The notes: generated from the letters alone by a model not told the origin. Positions 1 through 7,404 are shown, counted from the first letter of the stretch. The stretch is 7,661 bases of DNA from Actinomycetota bacterium (GCA_014377795.1 JACMOY010000205.1:1-7661), one strand, 5' to 3'. Program-made: numbers and translations.

Positions 1-22
1 GACGCCAGGTCGGCCGGCGGGG

Positions 23-51
23 CTGAAGGGCCCCCGGCGGGCTGATAACCT
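23..51 (+). promoter_or_regulatory. Probable promoter of the tRNA-Arg gene
   Basis: A TAACCT hexamer (46-51) fits the actinobacterial TANNNT -10 pattern. CTGAAG (23-28) lies 17 nt upstream as a weak -35 (three matches to TTGACA). An overlapping GATAAC (44-49) is another possible -10. The predicted transcription start, around 57-59, leaves only a short 5' leader before the mature tRNA at 64, as expected for a tRNA promoter. The call rests on pattern and spacing only. Confidence 0.5.
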
Positions 52-63
52 CGGCGCTCCCGA

Positions 64-135
64 GCCCCCGTAGCTCAGGGGATAGAGCGTCGCCCTCCGG
101 AGGCGAAGGCGCAGGTTCGAATCCTGCCGGGGGCA
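64..135 (+). tRNA. tRNA-Arg, anticodon CCG
   Basis: The full cloverleaf can be folded by hand. The acceptor stem pairs 64-70 with 128-134 (seven pairs). The D stem is GCTC (73-76) with GAGC (85-88). The anticodon stem pairs 90-94 with 102-106 (five pairs) around loop CTCCGGA (95-101), giving anticodon CCG at 97-99, which reads the arginine codon CGG. The variable loop is four bases (107-110). The T stem GCAGG/CCTGC (111-115/123-127) encloses TTCGAAT. The discriminator base is A135. The following bases are CCC, so the CCA tail is not encoded and must be added after transcription, as is common in actinobacteria. Arginyl-tRNA synthetase, the enzyme that charges this tRNA, is encoded about 680 bp downstream. 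I see no convincing intrinsic terminator after the tRNA, only a pyrimidine-rich run and a 4-bp CCCC/GGGG stem near 171-183. Confidence 0.96.
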
Positions 136-273
136 CCCTCACCTGGCCCCTCCTTTCCCCTCGTTCTCCCCCCCGACCGGGGACAGAAGACGGGGAGCGG
201 ACTCGCGGCGCCGGTTCCGGGACGATGAAGCCGGTCGGACGGAGGAAGGGGTGGCGGGGGCTGGGACGGCCGA

Positions 274-286
274 GGCAGATTCTGCC
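274..286. repeat. Short palindrome upstream of the response regulator gene
   Basis: GGCAGA and TCTGCC (274-279 and 281-286) are perfect inverted 6-mers around a single T. The centre is about 43 bp upstream of the ATG at 323. If that transcript is leaderless, this is the region of a -35 element, a common place for a regulator to bind. An alternative pairing exists between GACGGC (265-270) and GCCGTC (284-289). It could be an operator or chance; nothing in the window says what would bind it. Confidence 0.3.
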
Positions 287-310
287 GTCTCCTGGACATG
301 CGCGGCGGTC

Positions 311-316
311 TACGAT
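311..316 (+). promoter_or_regulatory. -10-like element, possible leaderless start of the receiver gene
   Basis: TACGAT matches TANNNT and ends 6 nt before the ATG at 323. That spacing would place the transcription start at or next to the start codon, giving a leaderless mRNA, a common arrangement in actinobacteria. No good -35 is visible at the usual distance (TCTCCT lies at 288-293). If the longer reading from GTG 251 were used, this hexamer would lie inside the coding sequence. Confidence 0.4.
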
Positions 317-322
317 GTGGCG

Positions 323-760
323 ATGACGTCACCGGGCGGTGCCCGTCGGCGGCGGCCGGTGTCGTCCCTGGCCACGCCGAAGGTGCTGGTGTGTGACGAC
401 ACCGACTCGGTGCGCTCGCTGATCGTCGTCAACCTCGAGCTCGAGGGGTACGACGTGGTCGAGGCCCGTGACGGGCAGGAGGCGCTGGAGATCCTGCAGG
501 ACGACGCGGTGGCGCTGCCGGACGTGGTGACCGTCGACGCCCTGATGCCCCGCCGGGACGGCTGGTGGACCGTCGCGATGATCCGCGCCGACCCCGAGCT
601 CGAGCACCTGCCGGTGGTCATGGTCACCGCGTCGGTGCAAGGTCACCATCGCGCCCAGGCCGAGCAGGCCAGCGTCGACGCCTTCATCGCCAAGCCCTTC
701 GACCCGGACGAGCTGATCGCGATCATCAGCGTCCTCGCCGCCAGCGGCCGCGCGCGGTGA
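323..760 (+). CDS. Stand-alone response regulator receiver (CheY-like) protein
   Basis: This is a single receiver domain with almost nothing else: 145 residues from ATG 323, with no DNA-binding or enzymatic output domain. The receiver fold begins around residue 18. Visible key residues, counted from ATG 323, are the acidic pair D25-D26 (in VCDDTD), phospho-acceptor D72 (in VDALMPRRDG), switch T102 (in MVTAS) and K124-P125 (in IAKPF). All are intact, so phosphorylation by a histidine kinase is expected, but no kinase is encoded nearby. Output would have to be by protein contact, as for CheY or Spo0F. Start choice is uncertain. A GTG at 251 has GGAGGAAGG 5 nt upstream and would add 24 residues, but those codons are poorer in G/C at third positions, and TACGAT lies just before ATG 323. 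GTG 359 is a third option. From memory, a receiver gene between tRNA-Arg and argS recurs in some high-GC actinobacteria; I could not verify this. Its target is unknown. Confidence 0.88.
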   Translation: MTSPGGARRRRPVSSLATPKVLVCDDTDSVRSLIVVNLELEGYDVVEARDGQEALEILQDDAVALPDVVTVDALMPRRDGWWTVAMIRADPELEHLPVVMVTASVQGHHRAQAEQASVDAFIAKPFDPDELIAIISVLAASGRAR

Positions 761-804
761 CACGTGGCGCCCGGTGACCCCGCCGGTTCGGCTTGGGGCG
801 CCGG

Positions 805-810
805 TAGCCT
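805..810 (+). promoter_or_regulatory. -10-like element before argS
   Basis: TAGCCT fits TANNNT and ends 7 nt before the GTG at 818, again consistent with a leaderless or near-leaderless mRNA. The only purine-rich stretch near the start is GAGG at 812-815, 2 nt from the start codon and too close for a good ribosome binding site, which favours the leaderless reading. No clear -35 is seen. The element lies in the 57-nt gap after the receiver gene. Confidence 0.4.
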
Positions 811-817
811 TGAGGTC

Positions 818-2479
818 GTGACCCCTGAGCAGCTCTCGACCGCGATCCGCGCCTGCCTCGTCGACGCCGCGGCGAGCGGCCGGCTAGGCCTTCCCGCAGG
901 GTCGGTGCCCGACGAGGTCCGGGTCGAGCGTCCCCGCAGCCGCGAGCACGGCGACTGGTCGACCAGCATCGCGCTGCAGCTGGCCAAGCCGGCCGGCCTG
1001 CCGCCGCGCGAGGTTGCCACGCTGCTCGCCGGGCTCCTGGCCGGGGTCCCGGGGGTGCAGCGCGCCGACGTCGCGGGCCCGGGTTTCGTCAACATCACGC
1101 TGGACGTCGCGTCGGCCGGCGAGCAGGCGCGCACCATCGTCGAGCTCGGCGCGTCCTACGGCGAGGGGCGGGCCGCCGCCGGCGAGCGGGTCAACCTCGA
1201 GTTCGTCTCGGCCAACCCGACCGGGCCGATCCACCTGGGCGGGGTGCGTTGGGCGGCTGTCGGGGACTCGCTCGCACGCATCCTCGCCGCCCAGGGGGCA
1301 GATGTCACCCGCGAGTACTACTTCAACGACCACGGCGCGCAGATCGACCGCTTTGCGCGGTCGCTGCTGGCCAGGGCGCGCGGCGAGGAACCCCCCGAGG
1401 ACGGGTACGGCGGCGAGTACATCCACGAGATCGCCGACCAGGTCCTCGCCATGGCGCCCGACGCGCTCACCTGCAGCGACCCGCAGGAGGTGTTCCGCCA
1501 GCACGGCGTCGAGCTGATGTTCGCCGAGATCAAGCAGAGCCTGCATGACTTCGGTGTCGACTTCGACGTGTTCTTCCACGAGAACACGCTGCACGAGTCC
1601 GGTGCCGTCCAGCGGGCCATCGACCGGCTGCGCGAGCAGGGCCAGATGTTCGAGAAGGACGGCGCGCTGTGGCTGCGCACCACTGCCTACGGCGACGACA
1701 AGGACCGCGTGGTGGTCAAGAGCGACGGGCAGCCGGCGTACATCTCCGGTGACCTCGCGTACTACCTCGACAAGCGCGAGCGCGGTTTCGACCGCGTCAT
1801 CATCATGCTGGGAGCCGACCACCACGGCTACGTCAGCCGGATGATGGCCATGTGCGCCTGCTTCGGCGACGTGCCTGGCACTAATCTCGAGATCCTCATC
1901 GGCCAGATGGTCAACCTGCTGCGCGACGGTGAGCCGCTGCGGATGAGCAAGCGGGCGGGGACCGTCGTGACGATGGGGGACCTGGTCGACGCGGTCGGCG
2001 TGGACGCCGGACGGTACGCGCTCGCGCGTTCGTCGTCTGACTCGATGATCGACGTCGACCTCGACCTGCTGACCAAGCGCACCAACGACAACCCGGTGTT
2101 CTACGTCCAGTACGCGCACGCCCGCACCTGCAACGTCACCCGGCTCGCCACCGAGGACGGCGTGCGGCTGGCCGACGGGTTCGACCCCTCGCTGCTGGGG
2201 CACGACACCGAGTCGGTGCTTCTGGCGGTGCTCGGCCAGTTCCCCGGAGTCGTGGCCCGGGCGGCCGAGCTGCGCGAGCCGCACCGGGTCGCGCGCTACC
2301 TCGAGACGCTCGCTGCGGCCTACCACAAGTGGTACGACGTGTGCCGGGTCCGTCCGCAGGACGCGGACGAGGCCGTCACCGACCTGCACCGCACCCGCCT
2401 GTGGGTCAACGAGGCGACCCGCACCGTGCTGGCGCGGGGCCTGGACCTGCTCGGCGTCTCGGCGCCGGAGCGCATGTAG
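818..2479 (+). CDS. argS: Arginyl-tRNA synthetase (class I)
   Basis: This cytoplasmic enzyme joins arginine to tRNA-Arg using ATP. It has 553 residues, the normal length for bacterial ArgS. The N-terminal additional domain covers roughly residues 1-90 (NVNIT-type end at PGFVNITL). The first ATP signature is [12 protein letters not shown] (H139-L140-G141-G142), where the textbook HIGH ends in His; mycobacterial ArgS, from memory, reads HIGG, so this looks like a lineage variant. Next come [15 protein letters not shown] (166-180), the catalytic-domain segment GADHHGY (332-338) and the second signature RMSKR (375-379). The C-terminal DALR anticodon-binding helices begin near YVQYAHAR, and the protein ends in the typical PERM. 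GTG 818 was chosen because it gives the family-typical MTPEQL start and has a -10-like hexamer before it; an upstream in-frame start at 764 would add 18 unconserved residues. Its TAG shares its last base with the lysA GTG. Confidence 0.97.
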   Translation: MTPEQLSTAIRACLVDAAASGRLGLPAGSVPDEVRVERPRSREHGDWSTSIALQLAKPAGLPPREVATLLAGLLAGVPGVQRADVAGPGFVNITLDVASAGEQARTIVELGASYGEGRAAAGERVNLEFVSANPTGPIHLGGVRWAAVGDSLARILAAQGADVTREYYFNDHGAQIDRFARSLLARARGEEPPEDGYGGEYIHEIADQVLAMAPDALTCSDPQEVFRQHGVELMFAEIKQSLHDFGVDFDVFFHENTLHESGAVQRAIDRLREQGQMFEKDGALWLRTTAYGDDKDRVVVKSDGQPAYISGDLAYYLDKRERGFDRVIIMLGADHHGYVSRMMAMCACFGDVPGTNLEILIGQMVNLLRDGEPLRMSKRAGTVVTMGDLVDAVGVDAGRYALARSSSDSMIDVDLDLLTKRTNDNPVFYVQYAHARTCNVTRLATEDGVRLADGFDPSLLGHDTESVLLAVLGQFPGVVARAAELREPHRVARYLETLAAAYHKWYDVCRVRPQDADEAVTDLHRTRLWVNEATRTVLARGLDLLGVSAPERM

Positions 2480-2481
2480 TG
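2467..2481 (+). promoter_or_regulatory. lysA ribosome binding site and TAGTG stop/start overlap
   Basis: GGAG (2467-2470), inside the last codons of argS, lies 8 nt before the lysA GTG (2479-2481). The argS TAG and the lysA GTG share base 2479. This fixes the lysA start and suggests that ribosomes ending on argS re-initiate on lysA. Confidence 0.7.
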
Positions 2482-3897
2482 CGCGCGCACGAGGCCGGCT
2501 CGCTGCACGCGGACGGCTACGCCGCCCCGTCCTGGCTGCGCCCCCCGCATGACGTGAACGCTCTCGTCCCCTCGTTGTGGGCGTCGTCGGTGCGCCGCCG
2601 CGACGACGGGGCGCTGGAGGTCGGCGGAGTGGGCGTCGACGCGGTGGCAGCCGAGTTCGGCACCCCGGCCTACGTCCTGGATGAGGTCGACTTCCGTTCT
2701 CGCGCAAGGGGTTTCGCCTTGGCCTTCGACACGGCCTTCAGGGACCTGTGCGGTGGTGCCGACGTCTACTACGCCGCCAAGGCCTTCCTGTGCACCGAGG
2801 TCGCCCGCTGGGTCGTCGACGAGGGGCTCTTCCTCGACACCTGCAGCGGCGGCGAGCTGGCGGTGGCCATGAGAGCCGAGGTTCCGGTGGCCCGGATCGG
2901 GCTGCACGGCAACAACAAGAGCGACGCCGAGATCGCACGCGCTCTCGACCTCGGCATCGGCCGGATCGTCGTGGACTCCCTCGCCGAGATCGACCGGGTG
3001 GCGGACGCTGCAGCCGCGCGCGGTGTGCGCGCGCCGGTGCTGCTGCGCGTCACTGTGGGCGTCGAAGCCCACACCCACTCCTACATCGCCACCGCCCACG
3101 AAGACCAGAAGTTCGGCCTCTCGCTCAGCGGAGGCGTTGCAGCACAAGCGGTCTCGCAGGTACTGGCGCGCCCTGAGCTCGAGCTGCGAGGCCTGCACTC
3201 GCACATCGGGTCGCAGATCTTCGACGTCCAGGGCTTCGAGGTGGCCGCCCGCCGGGTGCTGGGCCTGCACGCGGACGTGGTGCGCGAGCACGCCATCACG
3301 TTGCCCGAGCTCGACATCGGCGGCGGGTTCGGCATCGCCTATACCACCGAGCATGACCCGATGCCGGTCGCCGACCTGGCGGCGGGCATGGCCGAGATCA
3401 TCGCCAAGGAGTGCGCCTCGCTGGGTGTCGACGTCCCCCGCATCTCCACCGAGCCAGGCCGCGCGATCGCCGGGCCCAGCACGTTCACCCTCTACCGGGT
3501 CGGCACCGTCAAGGACGTCGGGCTCGACGGGGGCGCCTCACGTCGCTACGTCGCCGTCGACGGTGGCATGAGCGATAACATCCGCACCGCGCTCTACGAC
3601 GCGGACTACTCGGCCACCCTCGCCGGGCGCGCCTCGACCGCGGCCCCGGTCCTGACCCGGGTCGTGGGCAAGCACTGCGAGAGCGGTGACGTGATCGTCA
3701 AGGACGAGTTCCTGCCGGGGGACGTCGCCGGTGGTGACCTGATCGCTGTGCCGGGCACCGGCGCCTACTGCCGCAGCATGGCCAGCCAGTACAACCACGT
3801 GCCCCGCCCGCCGGTGCTGGCCGTGCGCGACGGTCGGGTGCGCGTCGTCGTCCGCCGCGAGACCGAGGACGACCTGCTCGCCCTGGACGTCGGGTGA
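2479..3897 (+). CDS. lysA: Diaminopimelate decarboxylase
   Basis: This PLP-dependent enzyme decarboxylates meso-diaminopimelate to L-lysine, the last step of lysine synthesis. It has 472 residues, slightly longer than typical LysA (about 420-450) because of an N-terminal segment that actinobacterial forms share. It is a fold-type III decarboxylase: an alanine-racemase-like barrel (about residues 65-330) followed by a beta domain. The PLP lysine is K101 in YYAAKAF. Other signatures are GNNKS (144-148), HSHIGSQ (240-246), the glycine loop GGGFG (281-285) that holds the PLP phosphate, EPGR (325-328), DGGMSDN (361-367), the CESGD active-site Cys (C400) contributed across the dimer, and GAY (Y430). 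All expected catalytic residues are present. GTG 2479 was chosen for its 1-nt overlap with argS, its GGAG site 8 nt upstream and its family-like N terminus (HADGYAAPSWL); the reading frame remains open upstream but would only duplicate argS sequence. Co-transcription with argS is likely. Confidence 0.97.
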   Translation: MRAHEAGSLHADGYAAPSWLRPPHDVNALVPSLWASSVRRRDDGALEVGGVGVDAVAAEFGTPAYVLDEVDFRSRARGFALAFDTAFRDLCGGADVYYAAKAFLCTEVARWVVDEGLFLDTCSGGELAVAMRAEVPVARIGLHGNNKSDAEIARALDLGIGRIVVDSLAEIDRVADAAAARGVRAPVLLRVTVGVEAHTHSYIATAHEDQKFGLSLSGGVAAQAVSQVLARPELELRGLHSHIGSQIFDVQGFEVAARRVLGLHADVVREHAITLPELDIGGGFGIAYTTEHDPMPVADLAAGMAEIIAKECASLGVDVPRISTEPGRAIAGPSTFTLYRVGTVKDVGLDGGASRRYVAVDGGMSDNIRTALYDADYSATLAGRASTAAPVLTRVVGKHCESGDVIVKDEFLPGDVAGGDLIAVPGTGAYCRSMASQYNHVPRPPVLAVRDGRVRVVVRRETEDDLLALDVG

Positions 3898-3987
3898 GCG
3901 GCGCGCCGGTCCGGATGGTGGACCACGCCGGCCGTCCGCACCCGGCCCCGATCATGATGAGCCCGCCGTCGCCGAGAGGGGGATCCC
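3898..3987 (+). promoter_or_regulatory. lysA-hom gap with hom ribosome binding site
   Basis: This is the only clear gap inside the biosynthetic cluster (90 nt). A purine run GAGAGGGGG (3974-3982) ends 5 nt before the hom GTG and is a strong ribosome binding site. The gap also holds a GGTCC/GGACC inverted pair (3908-3912 and 3920-3924) and an 8-bp palindrome ATCATGAT (3951-3958). CATGAT inside that palindrome resembles a -10 but has no matching -35. A separate hom promoter is possible, not shown. No lysine riboswitch, threonine-codon leader peptide or intrinsic terminator is visible. Confidence 0.5.
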
Positions 3988-5313
3988 GTGTCGCAGTCTG
4001 AGCCGCCCGTGCGCGCCCTGCGCGTCGCGCTGCTCGGGTGCGGTGTCGTCGGCACCGAGGTCGCCCGGCTGCTGCTGCGGGACGCCGACGAGCTGGCCGC
4101 CCGCAGCGGGGCCCGGCTCGAGGTCGTCGGCATCGCCGTGCGCCGGGTCGGTCGCGACCGGAGCGGCAGTGGCGTCGACCCCGCGCTATTCACCACCGAC
4201 GCCGCCGACCTCGTCACGCGCGCCGACGTCGTGATCGAGGTGATCGGCGGGATCGAACCCGCCCGCACGCTCATCCTGGCCGCGATGCGTCACGGCGCGT
4301 CGGTGGTCACCGCCAACAAGGCGCTGCTGGCCCAGGACGGTCCCACGCTGTACGCCGCAGCGGCCGAGCACGGCGTCGACCTGTACTTCGAGGCCGCGGT
4401 GGCCGGGGCGATCCCGATCGTGCGCCCGGTGCGCGACTCGCTGGCCGGCGACCGCGTCCAGCGGGTGCTCGGCATCGTCAACGGCACCACCAACTACGTG
4501 CTCGACCAGATGGACACCACCGGCGCGTATCTCGGCGACGCCGTCGAGCAGGCCCAGGCCCTGGGGTACGCCGAGGCCGACCCGACCGCGGACGTCGAGG
4601 GTTTCCACGCCGCCGCGAAGGCGGCGATCCTGGCGTCGCTGGCGTTCCACACCCGGGTGGCTGCCGGCGAGGTCTACCGCGAGGGCATCACCGAGGTCAC
4701 GGCGGCCGACGTCGCCGCCGCGCGCGAGATGGACTGCGTCGTCAAGCTCCTGGCCATCTGCGAGCGGGTGGGGTCGGGCGAGGACGCCGGCATCACGGTC
4801 CGCGTCCACCCGGCGATGATCCCGAGGCGCCACCCCCTGGCCGGCGTCCGCGGCGCGTTCAACGCCGTGTTCGTCGAGGCGCAGGCGGCCGGCGAGCTGA
4901 TGTTCTACGGCCGCGGCGCGGGCGGCGAACCCACCGCCAGCGCCGTTCTGGGCGACCTCGTCGCGGTGGCCCGCCACCGGGTCGCCGGCGGGCGCGGCCC
5001 GGGGGAGTCGGCGTACGCCCGGCTGCCGGTGCTGGCCATGGGCCTGACCGTCACCCGCTACCACGTCAGCCTGGACGTCGCCGACCGGCCGGGCGTGCTG
5101 GCCCAGGTGGCCCAGGTCTTCGCCGACCACGCGGTCTCGATCGAGACGGTGCGCCAGCAGCTGCGGCCCGAGGCGGACGGCGGCCCCCGGGCGCAGCTGG
5201 TCGTGGTCACCCACCGGGCGAGCGACGCGGCCCTGTCGGCCACGGTCGACGCGCTCGCCGACCTCGACGTCGTCGAGGCCGTCACCAGCGTCATGCGCGT
5301 CGAGGGGGAGTAG
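3988..5313 (+). CDS. hom: Homoserine dehydrogenase with C-terminal ACT domain
   Basis: The enzyme reduces L-aspartate 4-semialdehyde to L-homoserine with NAD(P)H, the branch point to threonine and methionine. It has 441 residues, normal for the monofunctional actinobacterial form (no aspartokinase fused). The Rossmann nucleotide-binding domain starts at LLGCGVVG (15-22); IEVIGG (83-88) and TANKALL (108-114, K111) follow. The catalytic domain contains NGTTNY (165-170), [11 protein letters not shown] (195-205), K211 (equivalent to yeast K223), and [13 protein letters not shown] (308-320). The ACT domain, about residues 357-435 ([16 protein letters not shown]), normally mediates threonine feedback inhibition. 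Odd point: residue 207 is His (CAC, 4606-4608), where yeast D219 and the E. coli and Bacillus enzymes have Asp, in the active-site motif G-x-D-A/V-x-x-K. E196 (yeast E208) and K211 are intact. GTG 3988 has a strong purine-rich ribosome binding site and is the first start in this frame. thrC begins 2 nt after its stop. Confidence 0.97.
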   Translation: MSQSEPPVRALRVALLGCGVVGTEVARLLLRDADELAARSGARLEVVGIAVRRVGRDRSGSGVDPALFTTDAADLVTRADVVIEVIGGIEPARTLILAAMRHGASVVTANKALLAQDGPTLYAAAAEHGVDLYFEAAVAGAIPIVRPVRDSLAGDRVQRVLGIVNGTTNYVLDQMDTTGAYLGDAVEQAQALGYAEADPTADVEGFHAAAKAAILASLAFHTRVAAGEVYREGITEVTAADVAAAREMDCVVKLLAICERVGSGEDAGITVRVHPAMIPRRHPLAGVRGAFNAVFVEAQAAGELMFYGRGAGGEPTASAVLGDLVAVARHRVAGGRGPGESAYARLPVLAMGLTVTRYHVSLDVADRPGVLAQVAQVFADHAVSIETVRQQLRPEADGGPRAQLVVVTHRASDAALSATVDALADLDVVEAVTSVMRVEGE

Positions 5314-5318
5314 TCGTG
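5302..5318 (+). promoter_or_regulatory. thrC ribosome binding site in the end of hom
   Basis: GAGGGGGAG (5302-5310) forms the last codons of hom, is followed directly by its TAG, and lies 5 nt before the thrC GTG at 5316. It supports GTG 5316 over the second GTG at 5322 and indicates translational coupling between hom and thrC. Confidence 0.7.
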
Positions 5319-6401
5319 GCCGTGCCGTGGCGAGGCGTCATCCAGGAGTACCGCGACCGGCTGCCGGTCGACGACCAGACCCCGGTCATCACGCTGGGCG
5401 AGGGCGGCACCCCGCTGGTGCCCGCGCGTCACCTCTCAGAGCTGACCGGGTGCCGGGTGCTGCTGAAGGTCGAGGGCATGAACCCGACCGCCTCGTTCAA
5501 GGACCGCGGGATGACCATGGCCATCTCGCGCGCGGCGCAGGCGGGCGCCAGGGCCGTGATCTGCGCCTCGACCGGCAACACCTCGGCGTCCGCGGCGGCC
5601 TACGCCACCGCAGCGGGGGTGGCCTGCGGCGTGCTGGTTCCCGACGGCAAGATCGCTATGGGCAAGCTGAGCCAGGCGGTCGCTCACGGGGCCACGCTGC
5701 TGCAGGTCGACGGCAACTTCGACGACTGCCTGACCCTGGCCCGCAAGCTGGCCGAGTCCTACCCGGTCGAGCTGGTCAACTCGGTCAACCCCTACCGCAT
5801 CGAGGGCCAGAAGACGGCAGCGTTCGAGGTCGTCGACGCGCTCGGCGACGCGCCCGACGTCCACTGCCTGCCGGTCGGCAACGCCGGCAACATCACGGCT
5901 TACTGGAAGGGCTACTGCGAGTACACCTCTGATGCGCAGCGGCCCGGGCCGGCGTCGCGGACGCCCGCGATGTGGGGGTTCCAGGCCGAGGGGGCGGCCC
6001 CGATCGTCCTGGGGCACCCGGTCGACCAGCCCGACACCATCGCCACGGCGATCCGCATCGGCAACCCTGCCTCGTGGCAGCAGGCCCTGCGCGCCCGCGA
6101 CGACAGCGGTGGCCGCATCGAGGCCGTCAGCGACGCTGAGATCCTGGCCGCCCACCGGTGGCTGTCCAGCCGTGAGGGCGCCTTCGTCGAGCCGGCGTCG
6201 GCGTCGGGGGTCGCCGGCCTGCTCAAGGCGCACGCCGCCGGCGGGCTGCGCCCCGGGCTGACCGTGGTGTGCACCGTCACCGGGCACGGGCTGAAGGACC
6301 CGCAGTGGGCGCTGCGCACCGCGGACGGCGCGGACGTCGTCCCGGTGCGCGTGCCCGTCGACGCGGTGACCGCCGCTGGGGCCCTCGGCCTGCAGGGCTG
6401 A
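5316..6401 (+). CDS. thrC: Threonine synthase
   Basis: This PLP enzyme converts O-phospho-L-homoserine and water to L-threonine and phosphate, the final step of threonine synthesis. It has 361 residues, matching the short actinobacterial/Bacillus type of ThrC (about 350-360) rather than the longer E. coli type. It is fold-type II: GEGGTPL (28-34) near the N terminus, the PLP lysine K62 in [10 protein letters not shown], the substrate loop [14 protein letters not shown] (84-97), DGKIAMGKL (110-118), [13 protein letters not shown] (155-167), and the phosphate-binding loop GNAGN (188-192). VEPASASG and [11 protein letters not shown] occur in the C-terminal part. All active-site residues I can place are intact. 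The N terminus ([14 protein letters not shown]) resembles other actinobacterial ThrC proteins. The frame is open far upstream, but that sequence is the hom shadow frame. The gene stops 1 nt into the thrB start (TGATG). It works with the neighbouring hom and thrB products. Confidence 0.97.
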   Translation: MAVPWRGVIQEYRDRLPVDDQTPVITLGEGGTPLVPARHLSELTGCRVLLKVEGMNPTASFKDRGMTMAISRAAQAGARAVICASTGNTSASAAAYATAAGVACGVLVPDGKIAMGKLSQAVAHGATLLQVDGNFDDCLTLARKLAESYPVELVNSVNPYRIEGQKTAAFEVVDALGDAPDVHCLPVGNAGNITAYWKGYCEYTSDAQRPGPASRTPAMWGFQAEGAAPIVLGHPVDQPDTIATAIRIGNPASWQQALRARDDSGGRIEAVSDAEILAAHRWLSSREGAFVEPASASGVAGLLKAHAAGGLRPGLTVVCTVTGHGLKDPQWALRTADGADVVPVRVPVDAVTAAGALGLQG

Positions 6402-7396
6402 TGACCGCCGCCGGGTCGCGCGGGCCCGACCCGGCCGCGGGGGGGCCGACGGGCTCGGCCCGGGTCGAGGTCGCCGCGACCAGCGCCAACCTCGGGCCGG
6501 GCTTCGACAGCCTGGGCCTGGCGCTGGACCTGGTCGACGAGGTCACCGCGACCGTCCTGCCCCGGCCCGGTGTCGTCGTCGAGGTCAGCGGCGAGGGCGC
6601 GGGCGAGCTGCCGGGCGATGAGCACCACCTCGTCGTGCGCAGCCTGCTCGCGGCGCTGGACGACCTGGGCCGCCCGAGGCCGGTCGGCCTGCACCTGCGC
6701 TGCGTGAACGCGGTGCCCCACGGGCGCGGGCTGGGCTCCTCGGCCGCCGCGGTCGTGGCGGGGGTGCTCCTCGCGCGGGCTCTCGCGGGCTCGACCGGGG
6801 CGTCGGACGACGCGGCACTGGCCTCGGCCACGGCCATCGAGGGGCACCCCGACAACGCCGCTGCGGCTCTGCTCGGCGGGGCGACCATCGCCTGGCTCGA
6901 CGAGGCCGGCCCGCGGGCGGTGCGGCTGGACGTGCACCCGGACGTGGTGCCCCTGCTGCTGCTGCCGTGCGGGCGCCTCGCGACGCACCACGCCAGGTCG
7001 GTGCTGCCCGCGAGCGTCACGCACGCGGACGCCGCCCACAACCTCGCGCACTCGGCGCTGCTCGTGCACGCGCTCACCACCGACCCGACGCTGCTGCACG
7101 CCGCCACGAGCGACCGCCTGCACCAGCACCACCGCAGGTCCGCCATGCCGGCCACGTTGACCACCGTCGAGACGCTGAGGGGGCAGGGCCTGGCGGCGGT
7201 GGTCTCGGGCGCCGGCCCTGCGGTGCTCGTGCTCTCGACCATCGAGCACCAGGCGGCAGACCTGGCCGCGCTGGCACCGTTCACCACCGCCCCCGACCGG
7301 CCCTGGCAGCTGCTGGTGACTGGCGTGCGTCGAGAGCCCGCCCGGGTGACCGTGCTCTCGCCCTCGACCTCGTCGAGCGGGCCGCCCACGCGCTGA
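6401..7396 (+). CDS. thrB: Homoserine kinase (GHMP family)
   Basis: The enzyme phosphorylates L-homoserine with ATP to give O-phosphohomoserine, the substrate of ThrC. It has 331 residues, slightly longer than the typical 300-316 because of about 20 poorly conserved, Gly/Pro-rich N-terminal residues. The GHMP motifs are in order: substrate strand VAATSANLGPGFDSLGLAL (24-42), the ATP phosphate loop PHGRGLGSSAAAVVAG (106-121), EGHPDN (147-152), ARSVLP (198-203) whose Arg is usually substrate-binding, and the C-terminal SGAGPAV (269-275). A His-rich stretch LHQHHRR (240-246) lies where the family has LHQ followed by more variable residues. ATG 6401 overlaps the thrC TGA by one base. AGGG (6394-6397) is only 3 nt away, a weak ribosome site, so translation probably depends on coupling to thrC. 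No other start codon occurs in frame before the conserved region. In actinobacteria the order thrC-thrB is usual. Confidence 0.96.
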   Translation: MTAAGSRGPDPAAGGPTGSARVEVAATSANLGPGFDSLGLALDLVDEVTATVLPRPGVVVEVSGEGAGELPGDEHHLVVRSLLAALDDLGRPRPVGLHLRCVNAVPHGRGLGSSAAAVVAGVLLARALAGSTGASDDAALASATAIEGHPDNAAAALLGGATIAWLDEAGPRAVRLDVHPDVVPLLLLPCGRLATHHARSVLPASVTHADAAHNLAHSALLVHALTTDPTLLHAATSDRLHQHHRRSAMPATLTTVETLRGQGLAAVVSGAGPAVLVLSTIEHQAADLAALAPFTTAPDRPWQLLVTGVRREPARVTVLSPSTSSSGPPTR

Positions 7397-7404
7397 CCGG
7401 GCAC

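Noticed and set aside
140..218. Intrinsic terminator after tRNA-Arg
   Set aside because: Only a 4-bp CCCC/GGGG stem and a distant CTCCCC/GGGGAG pair are visible, with no T run.
884..2707. 607-codon open frame on the minus strand
   Set aside because: It lies wholly opposite argS and lysA, its protein is Arg/Val/Asp-rich with no family motif, and long antisense frames are expected at this GC content.
3951..3958. ATCATGAT palindrome as an operator
   Set aside because: An 8-bp palindrome of simple composition is weak evidence alone, and no promoter could be paired with it.
3898..3987. Lysine riboswitch or threonine attenuator before hom
   Set aside because: The gap is only 90 nt, far too short for an L-box, and there is no short ORF rich in Thr, Ile or Met codons.
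4038..5315. Upstream extension of the thrC frame through hom
   Set aside because: It gives an Arg-rich shadow of hom; conserved ThrC sequence begins only after GTG 5316, which has its own ribosome site.
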